DNA of 5,001 nt from an uncultured Collinsella sp. (GTDB lineage Bacteria > Actinomycetota > Coriobacteriia > Coriobacteriales > Coriobacteriaceae), in the NCBI GenBank assembly GCA_900545615.1, contig UQZM01000086.1:1-5001 (forward strand), written 5' to 3'. The notes beneath the pieces were generated by a model. That model was given only the letters and a program-made list of their open reading frames with translations, ran no database searches and had not been told where the DNA came from. Position numbers and translations under genes: made by a program. Shown piece after piece: positions 1-4,994 of this stretch (the first letter of the stretch is position 1; the number at the start of each line of letters is the position of its first letter).

Positions 1-96
1 GACATCCGACAGCTTTCCCGTGCAGAGCGCCCGTCCATTTTCCACTTGGACCCCGGAGAGTCCCAGCTTTTTCAGTTCATCTCCCACAAGCCGCAT
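1..96 (-). CDS. Possible start of an unrecognised gene, cut by the left window edge
   Basis: A minus-strand frame is open from just after the MFS stop codon (160) to the window edge, about 53 codons. The first ATG in it is at 96 and gives MRLVGDELKKLGLSGVQVEN, followed by GRALCTGKLSDV and no stop. The composition (Leu, Val, Gly, charged residues, an amphipathic DELKKLG helix) is protein-like. I estimate G+C by codon position as roughly 72, 35 and 62 percent over the last 40 codons, a coding-like pattern. Against it, I see no Shine-Dalgarno before the ATG, and I do not recognise the family. A TTG at 114 is an alternative start. AAA and GGA codons are commoner here than in the neighbouring genes, which could mean foreign origin, but the stretch is too short to say. 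Function unknown. Confidence 0.3.
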   Translation of the reverse strand, partial: MRLVGDELKKLGLSGVQVENGRALCTGKLSDV

Positions 97-159
97 CGCA
101 CCATAAAGCTGCAAGACCAGTAGATAGGCCCGATTCGCGGCAGACAGCCTTCCAACACG

Positions 160-1464
160 CTAATGCCGGGTGCGCGTCCTCACCAAACGTACCAATGTGA
201 GCGCAAAGCCCACGGTAGCAACGGCCATCAGCACGTAGAATACCAAACGGAAGCCAAAGAGGAACACGTCCGGACGACCCGCCACATAGCTCGTGACCGT
301 CTTGCCCATCGCCGCGCTCGTCTGTCCATACAGGATGCGCGACGCCGCCGTAATACCCAGCGCTATGCCCGCATAGCGCGCCAAGCTGCTCAAGCTGCCC
401 GCAAAGCCAAGCGCCTCACGCGGAGCCGAACCCATATACAGCGAATTATTGGGACTCTGGAAGATCGACGTGCCGCACGACATAAACGCGACGCAGCACA
501 CAATCATCAAGATGGAAGAGTGCTCGTCAAGCGTGCTCACCGCAAAGAGACCGCACACGTACACGCCCAGGCCAACGGCCGTGGGCGCTTCACAACCAAC
601 ACGGTCGGACACCGAGCCCGAAAGCGGGCCCACAAAGGCATTCACGACCGGCATCGCCAAAAACAACAGGCCGGAGATATCGGAGCTAAAGCCGTGGGCA
701 TCCTGAAAGTAGAACGGCAGCACAAACTCGGAGGCACCGATACCCACGAACACGATAAGCATGCAAGCCAGGTTAATCGTGAAAGCCGAGCTCGCAAAGC
801 AGCGACGCGCCGCCTCTGTCAACGGCATAGGGCGTTCGCCAGCCTCCGGCTTCACATGCGGCAGCGTATAGAGTCCCACGATAAACGAGATTACGCCAAT
901 AGGCAGGTTGATGAGGAAGATGCTCTCCCAGGGAAAGCTCGCCACCAGCACGCCGCCGAGCACGGGGCCGCACATCATGCCAAGAGCCACAAAGGTCGCC
1001 AGAATGCCCATGGCACGGCCGCGCTCACGCGCCGGAAACGACTCGGTGATGATGCCCATATTGTTGGCCATCGCGGCGGCACAGCCAATGCCCTGCACGA
1101 AACGCGCCAAGATAAGCACCTCGAGCGAAGCCGAAAGCCCGCAAAGCAACGAGCCACCCGTAAAGACGATCACACCAAGCTGGAACACATTCACCTTGCC
1201 GCGCACATCGCCCAAGCGGCCAAACGGCAGCATGGCGACGCACGTCGCGAGCAGATACACCGAGCTCACGAGCTGAATGCGGTCGAGACCCACCCCCAGC
1301 TCCTTTTGCATCACTGGGAGCGCCACCGTCACGATGCTCGCATCCAGACACGCCATAAAGGTCATGACGAGCACGGTGAACAGAATCGCCCATTTATTCT
1401 TACCGTGGGTGTCGCCCTCTAGGGCAATGTGTTCGCGGCGCAGCTGCTCGGCAGTTTTCTCCAT
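160..1464 (-). CDS. MFS transporter, 12-helix, related to the DHA2 drug:H+ antiporters
   Basis: This 434-residue inner-membrane protein is a Major Facilitator Superfamily permease, probably a proton-coupled exporter of drugs or metabolites; the substrate cannot be read from sequence. Helix 1 carries the DHA2-type motif CLDASIVTVALP (about 39-50). Motif A is GRLGDVRGK (82-90), motif B is LARFVQGIG (119-127) and motif C is GMMCGPVLGG (162-171). The stretch before helix 6, WESIFLINLPIG (179-190), is typical of EmrB/QacA relatives. I count 12 hydrophobic segments, at about 25-50, 63-80, 93-110, 114-140, 150-175, 181-202, 228-252, 262-286, 294-311, 316-335, 351-378 and 399-427. The two extra central helices of 14-helix DHA2 members are absent. 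The start at 1464 is preferred over the upstream in-frame ATG at 1491 because AGAAAGGA lies 5 bases before it and because the upstream codons overlap a terminator hairpin. The stop is TAG. No clear terminator follows. Confidence 0.9.
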   Translation of the reverse strand: MEKTAEQLRREHIALEGDTHGKNKWAILFTVLVMTFMACLDASIVTVALPVMQKELGVGLDRIQLVSSVYLLATCVAMLPFGRLGDVRGKVNVFQLGVIVFTGGSLLCGLSASLEVLILARFVQGIGCAAAMANNMGIITESFPARERGRAMGILATFVALGMMCGPVLGGVLVASFPWESIFLINLPIGVISFIVGLYTLPHVKPEAGERPMPLTEAARRCFASSAFTINLACMLIVFVGIGASEFVLPFYFQDAHGFSSDISGLLFLAMPVVNAFVGPLSGSVSDRVGCEAPTAVGLGVYVCGLFAVSTLDEHSSILMIVCCVAFMSCGTSIFQSPNNSLYMGSAPREALGFAGSLSSLARYAGIALGITAASRILYGQTSAAMGKTVTSYVAGRPDVFLFGFRLVFYVLMAVATVGFALTLVRLVRTRTRH

Positions 1465-1489
1465 GTATATCCTTTCTATCGTGCAACGC

Positions 1490-1536
1490 AAAAACGGGAC
1501 CCCAATCGCCTACAAACGGACACGATCGGGGTCCCG
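1490..1536 (-). terminator. Intrinsic terminator after metY, just ahead of the MFS gene
   Basis: The arms 1495-1508 and 1523-1536 form a 14-bp stem with a 14-base loop, and the minus-strand transcript then has five U residues (1494-1490). In minus-strand RNA all 14 positions pair, one as G-U; in plus-strand RNA the same position (1504/1527) is an A-C mismatch, so the element is built for the minus strand. It lies 70 bases beyond the metY stop. Its T tract ends only 26 bases before the MFS ATG, which leaves no room for a promoter in between, so it could also act as an attenuator in the MFS leader. Confidence 0.85.
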
Positions 1537-1605
1537 CCTACGGAATCGGAACTATGAGGACGTCGTCAGCCGAAAAGCCGTCCCACGCCTCGCACGCACG
1601 CTAGC

Positions 1606-2889
1606 CTAGCACTGCTCGAGCGCCTGCTCAAGGTCGGCAATCAGATCGGCCGTGTTCTCAAGGCCGCACGACAGGCGCACCATGTCAGCGGAGATGCCGC
1701 AGGCGATGAGCTCCTCGTCGTTCATCTGGCGATGGGTGGCGTTTGCCGGGTGCAGGCAGCAGGTGCGGGCATCGGCCACGTGCGTGGCAATCTGGGCGAG
1801 CTTAAGACTCTTCATAAAGGTCTCGGCCGCCGCACGACCACCGGTAAAGCCAAAGCTCACGACGCCGCAGGTACCGTTGGGCATGTACTTCTGAGCCATG
1901 TCGTAGTACTTGTCGCCCTCCAGGCCCGGATAGCTCACGAAGCGCACTTTGGGGTGGCCCTGCAGGAACTTGGCGACCGCCAGACCGTTCTCGCAATGGC
2001 GCGGCATACGCACGTGCAGGCTCTCGAGCGAACTGTTCAGGAAGAAGGCCGCCTGCGGGTTCTGCATGGGGCCGAGGTCGCGCATGAGCTGCGCGGTTGC
2101 CTTGGTAATGAAGGCACCCTCGCGACCGAACTTCTCGGCATAGGTCACGCCGTGATAGCTCTCGTCGGGCGTGGTGAGACCCGGGAACTTGTCCGCATGG
2201 GCCATCCAGTCAAACTGGCCGTGATCGACGATCACGCCACCCAGGTAGGCCGCATGGCCATCCATGTACTTAGTGGTGGAGTGCGTGACGATGTCGGCGC
2301 CCCACTCAAAGGGACGGCACATCACGGGCGTCGGGAAGGTGTTGTCGACCATCAGCGGCACGCCGTGGTAGTGCGCGGCCTTGGCAAAGCGCTCAATATC
2401 GAGCACGGCAAGGGCGGGGTTGGCAATCGTCTCGCCAAAGACGAGCTTGGTATTGGGCTCAAAGGCTGCCTCGAGCTCCTCGTCGGAGCAGTCGGGGGCA
2501 ACGAACGTGCAGGTCAGACCCATGCGCTCCATAGTATGGGCGAGCAGGTTGTAGGTACCGCCGTAGATGGCAGAGCTCGCGACCACGTGATCGCCGGCAC
2601 CGGCTACGTTAAAGATCGCGAGGAAATTCGCCGCCATGCCCGAGCTCGTGAGCATCGCAGCGGTGCCGCCCTCCATCTCGCAGATCTTGGCGGCAACCAA
2701 ATCGCACGTGGGGTTCTGCAGACGGCTGTAGAAATAGCCCGACTCCTCCAGGTCAAACAGCTTGCCCATGTGCTCGGACGTGTCGTACTTCCACGTGGTT
2801 GACTGGTAGATGGGCACCTGGCGCGGCTCGGCATCTCCCGGGTGATAGCCGCCCTGAACACATGTGGTACCGATAGTCTGCTCGCTCAT
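1606..2889 (-). CDS. metY: O-acetyl-L-homoserine sulfhydrylase (aminocarboxypropyltransferase)
   Basis: This cytosolic PLP enzyme of the Cys/Met metabolism family makes L-homocysteine from O-acetylhomoserine and sulfide, giving direct sulfhydrylation into methionine. It has 427 residues, the usual MetY length, against roughly 380-400 for MetB, MetC or methionine gamma-lyase. Visible active-site features are YSRLQNPT (54-61, Tyr and Arg that reach into the partner subunit's PLP phosphate site), SSGMAA (82-87, phosphate loop), Tyr109 in SAIYGGTY (ring stacking), Asp182 in MVDNTF (PLP nitrogen), Lys207 in HSTTKYMDGH (Schiff base) and Arg405 in VRLSCGLE (substrate carboxylate). The insertion around FPGLTTPDESYHG (235-247) and RHCENGLAVA (297-306) is a MetY hallmark. 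AGGGAG lies 6 bases before the ATG. The gene has its own sigma70-type promoter and terminator, so it looks monocistronic, with possible read-through into the MFS gene. A related lyase activity cannot be fully excluded. Confidence 0.92.
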   Translation of the reverse strand: MSEQTIGTTCVQGGYHPGDAEPRQVPIYQSTTWKYDTSEHMGKLFDLEESGYFYSRLQNPTCDLVAAKICEMEGGTAAMLTSSGMAANFLAIFNVAGAGDHVVASSAIYGGTYNLLAHTMERMGLTCTFVAPDCSDEELEAAFEPNTKLVFGETIANPALAVLDIERFAKAAHYHGVPLMVDNTFPTPVMCRPFEWGADIVTHSTTKYMDGHAAYLGGVIVDHGQFDWMAHADKFPGLTTPDESYHGVTYAEKFGREGAFITKATAQLMRDLGPMQNPQAAFFLNSSLESLHVRMPRHCENGLAVAKFLQGHPKVRFVSYPGLEGDKYYDMAQKYMPNGTCGVVSFGFTGGRAAAETFMKSLKLAQIATHVADARTCCLHPANATHRQMNDEELIACGISADMVRLSCGLENTADLIADLEQALEQC

Positions 2890-2927
2890 ATCTTGCTCCC
2901 TTGCCTAGGTTACGTTTTATTCGGTTC

Positions 2928-2956
2928 ACGATACCGCTACCCTGCACCCCTCTCAA
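2928..2956 (-). promoter_or_regulatory. Predicted sigma70-type promoter of metY
   Basis: On the minus strand, TTGAGA (2956-2951, 5 of 6 to consensus) and TATCGT (2933-2928, 4 of 6) are separated by exactly 17 bases. The transcript would start near 2921, giving a leader of about 30 bases with an AGGGAG ribosome site. The -35 box sits inside the left arm of the inverted repeat at 2950-2980, so a protein bound there would block or recruit polymerase. Confidence 0.6.
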
Positions 2957-3010
2957 CCCATCACCAAGGTGGGTTGAGAGACAAATGAATCAAGGGTGTT
3001 TGTCTCAACC
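2950..3010. promoter_or_regulatory. Three-copy inverted-repeat element, probable shared operator
   Basis: CTCTCAACCCA (2950-2960) is exactly reverse-complemented by TGGGTTGAGAG (2970-2980) across 9 bases. A third copy, TTTGTCTCAACC (2999-3010), is inverted relative to the middle copy and matches it over 12 bases apart from a 2-base bulge. The middle arm could pair with either neighbour but not both. The left arm contains the metY -35 box. The element lies between divergent metY and the redox gene, so it could regulate both. It does not match SAM riboswitch features that I know, and it lies upstream of the predicted metY start, so DNA binding by a regulator is the simpler reading. Confidence 0.6.
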
Positions 3011-3073
3011 TTGGGCATTTGCTCGATAGATAAAAACGAGGCATACATGAAGCTCTCGATGATTACATGCCCC

Positions 3074-3105
3074 GTCACGGGTACCATAGGCGGGTGCACC
3101 GTGAC
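3074..3105 (+). other. Leader hairpin just before the redox gene ribosome site
   Basis: GTCACGG (3074-3080) and CCGTGAC (3099-3105) form a 7-bp perfect stem with an 18-base loop. The stem ends one base before the AAGGAGA ribosome site (3107-3113). It could modulate translation of the downstream gene, but a stem this short can also arise by chance. No known riboswitch class was recognised. Confidence 0.3.
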
Positions 3106-3118
3106 CAAGGAGACAACG

Positions 3119-3565
3119 ATGAAGCAAATCGATACGGCCCAGCTCGACACCGCCGCCTGCCAAGCTCAGGCTGCCGAATACCACGCCCAAGGCTTCAACT
3201 GCGCACAGGCCGTCGCCTGCACGCTCGCACCTGCCGTCGGGCTCGACCCCCAGACCGCCTTTACCCTCACCGAGGGATTTGGCGCCGGCATGGGCGGCAT
3301 GACCGAAACCTGCGGCGCCATCTCGGGCGCCGTGGCCATCATGGGCTTTGTGATGAGCGACGGCATGGAAAACCCCAAGACCAAGGGCCAGACCTACAAG
3401 CTGTCGCGCGAAATCGCCAAGCGTTTTGGCGAGAAGAACACGACGACCGTCTGCGGCACGCTCAAGGGCATCGGATCGGACAAGGGTCCGCTCCGCAGCT
3501 GCCCCGGCTGCATCGACGATGCCGTCGAGATCGCCTGCGATGTGCTAAAGCAGCTCGCCGAGTAA
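3119..3565 (+). CDS. C_GCAxxG_C_C family putative redox protein
   Basis: This small soluble protein of 148 residues belongs to the C_GCAxxG_C_C family (putative redox-active proteins with conserved cysteines). The biochemical role of the family is not established; thiol redox or metal-cluster chemistry is inferred from the cysteines. Cysteines lie at 14, 28, 34, 65, 112, 128, 131 and 140. Family landmarks are GFNCAQAV (25-32), GFGAGMGGMTETCGAISG (53-70), VCGTL (111-115) and SCPGC (127-131). I see no signal peptide or membrane helix. The start is set by AAGGAGA 5 bases before the ATG at 3119. An in-frame ATG at 3047, with a weaker GAGG site 6 bases before it, would add 24 residues with two more cysteines. 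The gene is divergent from metY across a possible shared operator and convergent with yigZ. I saw no convincing -10 box upstream. Confidence 0.88.
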   Translation: MKQIDTAQLDTAACQAQAAEYHAQGFNCAQAVACTLAPAVGLDPQTAFTLTEGFGAGMGGMTETCGAISGAVAIMGFVMSDGMENPKTKGQTYKLSREIAKRFGEKNTTTVCGTLKGIGSDKGPLRSCPGCIDDAVEIACDVLKQLAE

Positions 3566-3582
3566 ACGGCAGCAACATAAAT

Positions 3583-3629
3583 CGACGGCCGGCGCGCTTG
3601 GAATCAATCCAAAAGCACGCCGACCGTCG
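3583..3629 (-). terminator. Hairpin terminator between convergent genes, favouring yigZ
   Basis: The arms 3583-3599 and 3613-3629 form a 17-bp stem with a 13-base loop. In minus-strand RNA the two imperfect positions are G-U pairs. In plus-strand RNA they become C-A mismatches. The minus-strand transcript then runs into a weak T-rich stretch (ATTTATGTT), while the plus side has no U run. It therefore looks like the yigZ terminator, and it may also stop or protect the redox-gene transcript, whose stop codon ends at 3565. Confidence 0.7.
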
Positions 3630-3632
3630 CCG

Positions 3633-4268
3633 TTAGAACTCGGCAAATTCGGGAGCGCCGACCTCGATCTCCTCGCGCCCCGCCATAAGCTCACGCATCT
3701 TAGCGCAAAACGCCTCCTGCTCCCCCGCCTTAAACACCAAGTGAAGTGTCACGGCATCCGCGTAATCGGTATCCGAAACCTTGGCACCCGAATTCTGCGC
3801 CAAACGAAGCACCTGCTCATACTGCGGATAGGCCACATGCACGTCAACCGGCACGACACTCGTCATCTCAACGATCTGCCCGGCCTCCCGAGCCGCGGCC
3901 ACCGCCGCCTGCGTCGCCGCGGTATAGGCGCGTACCAAGCCACCAGGCCCCAACAGCGTGCCGCCAAAATAGCGCGTCACCACGCAGCAAACATTTTTGA
4001 GCTCAGCGCCGCGCAACACCTCGAGCGTCGGCATACCACTCGTGCGGCTCGGCTCACCGTCATCGCTCTGGCGCTCGCGTCCATCGACCAAAATCCACGC
4101 GGGAACATTGTGTCGAGCGTCGTAATGACGCTTGCGAACCATCTCGATAAAGGCATTCGCCTCATCCTCGGACTCAATATGGACCAGCTGGGCAATAAAC
4201 CGGCTCTTGCGGTCCACAAATTCGCCCGAAACCTCAATATTCGATTGCAGAGTAAAATAGCTGTCCAA
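3633..4268 (-). CDS. yigZ: YigZ family protein (IMPACT/UPF0029)
   Basis: This is a cytosolic protein of 211 residues, normal for YigZ. The eukaryotic relative IMPACT inhibits the kinase GCN2 through GCN1; the bacterial role is not settled, though ribosome or RNA association has been proposed. The N-terminal IMPACT domain (about 15-125) shows KSRFIA (21-26), DARHNVPAWI (50-59), SDDGEPSRTSG (68-78) and VTRYFGGTLLGPGGLVRAY (97-115), the glycine-rich family signature. The C-terminal part (about 137-200) fits the DUF1949 ferredoxin-like domain. The start is a TTG, and two TTG codons stand in tandem at 4271 and 4268. GAGGGG ends 2 bases before the first and 5 before the second, so 4268 is preferred; it gives an N-terminus of M-DSYFTLQ. 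The gene runs against the redox gene with a shared hairpin downstream. No functional link with its neighbours is evident. Confidence 0.92.
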   Translation of the reverse strand: MDSYFTLQSNIEVSGEFVDRKSRFIAQLVHIESEDEANAFIEMVRKRHYDARHNVPAWILVDGRERQSDDGEPSRTSGMPTLEVLRGAELKNVCCVVTRYFGGTLLGPGGLVRAYTAATQAAVAAAREAGQIVEMTSVVPVDVHVAYPQYEQVLRLAQNSGAKVSDTDYADAVTLHLVFKAGEQEAFCAKMRELMAGREEIEVGAPEFAEF

Positions 4269-4311
4269 CAAAGCCCCTCAACAAAATAAAGCGCAGCAAC
4301 AAACAGCCTCA

Positions 4312-4317
4312 ATAATA
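4312..4317 (-). promoter_or_regulatory. Possible -10 box for yigZ
   Basis: TATTAT on the minus strand (5 of 6 to consensus) lies 43 bases before the preferred yigZ start. No good -35 box is found at 16-18 bases (GGTCAA at 17), so this is tentative. Confidence 0.25.
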
Positions 4318-4386
4318 CGGCAAAGACAGCACCGTTGACCTCGCCAACAAGAACGGAAACGCCAATGATACCGTCACCAACAGCGA

Positions 4387-4485
4387 GAACCCGTCAGCGC
4401 GAGCAAGGTGCCTTGAAAGACAAGGGCATTGACCTTATGGTCATGCCCGAAGGCTTGAAAGGCAGATTGCCGCGCTGACGGGTTC
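4387..4485. repeat. 99-base element with 15-bp perfect inverted ends, MITE-like or structured RNA
   Basis: The sequence at 4387-4401 is exactly reverse-complemented at 4471-4485, with 69 bases between. The 5-bp string CAGCG occurs just outside both ends (4381-4385 and 4487-4491), each one base from the repeat, as a target-site duplication would. The interior holds hairpins at 4411-4425 (CCTTG/CAAGG), 4424-4448 and 4461-4471 (GGCA/TGCC). The 8-mer CTTGAAAG occurs in direct orientation at 4412-4419 and 4454-4461. The element fills most of the gap between yigZ and rnpB. It may be a miniature inverted-repeat element or a folded RNA segment downstream of rnpB. No transposase is nearby. Confidence 0.6.
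4415..4448 (-). terminator. Candidate terminator downstream of rnpB
   Basis: GGGCAT plus GACC (4424-4434, one bulged base) pairs with GGTC plus ATGCCC (4439-4448), giving 10 bp around a 4-base loop. On the minus strand the stem is followed by TTGTCTTTC (4423-4415), a moderately U-rich tail; on the plus strand no U run follows. It lies about 50 bases past the mature rnpB 3' end, which suits termination followed by 3' trimming. It is embedded in the larger inverted repeat. Confidence 0.4.
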
Positions 4486-4500
4486 GCAGCGTCAACAAAG

Positions 4501-4864
4501 TGCTGAGTGGGCCGATAAGCCGGGTTCTGTCGTGAACGGTCATTTATCTTGTCTGCACGTTACCGTGCAGCTCCACGCACGCTACCCGAACGCGGACCGG
4601 GCCGGCCCATAGCGTTCCTATTCGCGCTTGCTCCGGATGGGGCTTGCCAAGCCGCCGTGTTACCACGACGCTGGTGGTCTCTTACACCACCGTTTCAGCT
4701 TTTCCCTTTACGCCTTGCGGCGCAGGTGGGAGTCTTCTTTTCTGCGGCGCTTTCCGTCGGATCACTCCGCCCGGCCGTTAGCCGGCATCCCGCCCTCTGG
4801 AGCCCGGACTTTCCTCACGCGTGCTGCAAGCAGCACATCGCGCGACCGTCTGGCCCACTCAGCA
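4501..4864 (-). ncRNA. rnpB: RNase P RNA, bacterial class A
   Basis: This is the catalytic RNA of ribonuclease P, which cleaves the 5' leader from tRNA precursors together with the RnpA protein. At about 364 bases it has normal length. The termini form a perfect 13-bp P1 helix: TGCTGAGTGGGCC at the 5' end (4864-4852) with GGCCCACTCAGCA at the 3' end (4513-4501). The universally conserved GAGGAAAGTCCGGGCT (4816-4801) and ACAGAACCCGGCTTAT (4530-4515) form the P4 core. Other typical pieces are a P3 hairpin GTGCTG/CAGCAC near the 5' end and AGATAAATG (4549-4541) before the 3' P4 strand. Ends were set by P1; true ends may differ by a few bases. It is transcribed alone from the promoter at 4872-4898. 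Confidence 0.97.
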
Positions 4865-4871
4865 GTGCAAG

Positions 4872-4898
4872 AGTGTAGCACACCGTTGCCGCAGGCAA
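4872..4898 (-). promoter_or_regulatory. Predicted rnpB promoter with extended -10
   Basis: On the minus strand TGCTACACT gives an extended -10 (TACACT at 4877-4872). TTGCCT (4898-4893) is the nearest -35-like hexamer, at a short 15-base spacing that the extended -10 may compensate for. Transcription would start near 4865, which agrees with the 5' edge of the P1 helix. A dyad TTGCC-N3-GGCAA (4886-4898) overlaps the -35. Confidence 0.6.
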
Positions 4899-4949
4899 TG
4901 GCACAACACAAGCGTTCGACACGATAAACCAAGAACCTTGATTATCAAC

Positions 4950-4994
4950 TTCATCCGAACACCTCCCACATTCATCCGCACATGTGCGGATGAA
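4950..4994. promoter_or_regulatory. Three 12-base half-sites, two direct and one inverted
   Basis: TTCATCCGAACA (4950-4961) and TTCATCCGCACA (4971-4982) match at 11 of 12 bases and are 21 bp apart, two helical turns. TGTGCGGATGAA (4983-4994) is the exact inverse of the second. This arrangement resembles an operator with an auxiliary half-site for a regulator that binds one face of the DNA. It lies between the rnpB promoter and the right edge. Confidence 0.45.

Noticed and set aside
1..123. Plus-strand open frame ending in TAG at 121-123, convergent with the MFS gene
   Set aside because: It also shows coding-like base use, so it cannot be excluded. I do not recognise the tail, and the opposing minus-strand frame reads as more protein-like.
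163..1422. Long plus-strand open frame opposite the MFS gene
   Set aside because: The translation is rich in Arg, His and Gln with no membrane or domain pattern. It is the antisense shadow of a clear MFS gene with all family motifs.
1552..1599. GTG-initiated 15-codon leader peptide ahead of the MFS terminator
   Set aside because: There is no convincing ribosome site, and an Arg/Thr-rich 15-mer in GC-rich DNA is easily random. It would only matter if attenuation were shown.
1732..2802. Long plus-strand open frame opposite metY
   Set aside because: It has low-complexity His/Arg/Gly composition and runs exactly opposite conserved metY codons, so it is a shadow.
2890..3000. SAM riboswitch upstream of metY
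   Set aside because: The predicted leader is only about 30 bases, and none of the SAM-I, SAM-II or SAM-IV core sequences that I know is present.
2974..3002. Plus-strand promoter with TTGAGA as -35 for the redox gene
   Set aside because: At 17 bases the -10 position reads TGTTTG, only 2 of 6 to consensus, and no better hexamer lies at 16-18 bases.
3011..3118. Riboswitch in the redox-gene leader
   Set aside because: Only a 7-bp hairpin was found, with no match to known riboswitch cores that I could recognise.
4549..4927. Plus-strand open frames across the rnpB region
   Set aside because: The DNA is the complement of RNase P RNA with P1 and P4 conserved. The open frames are by-products of GC-rich structured RNA.
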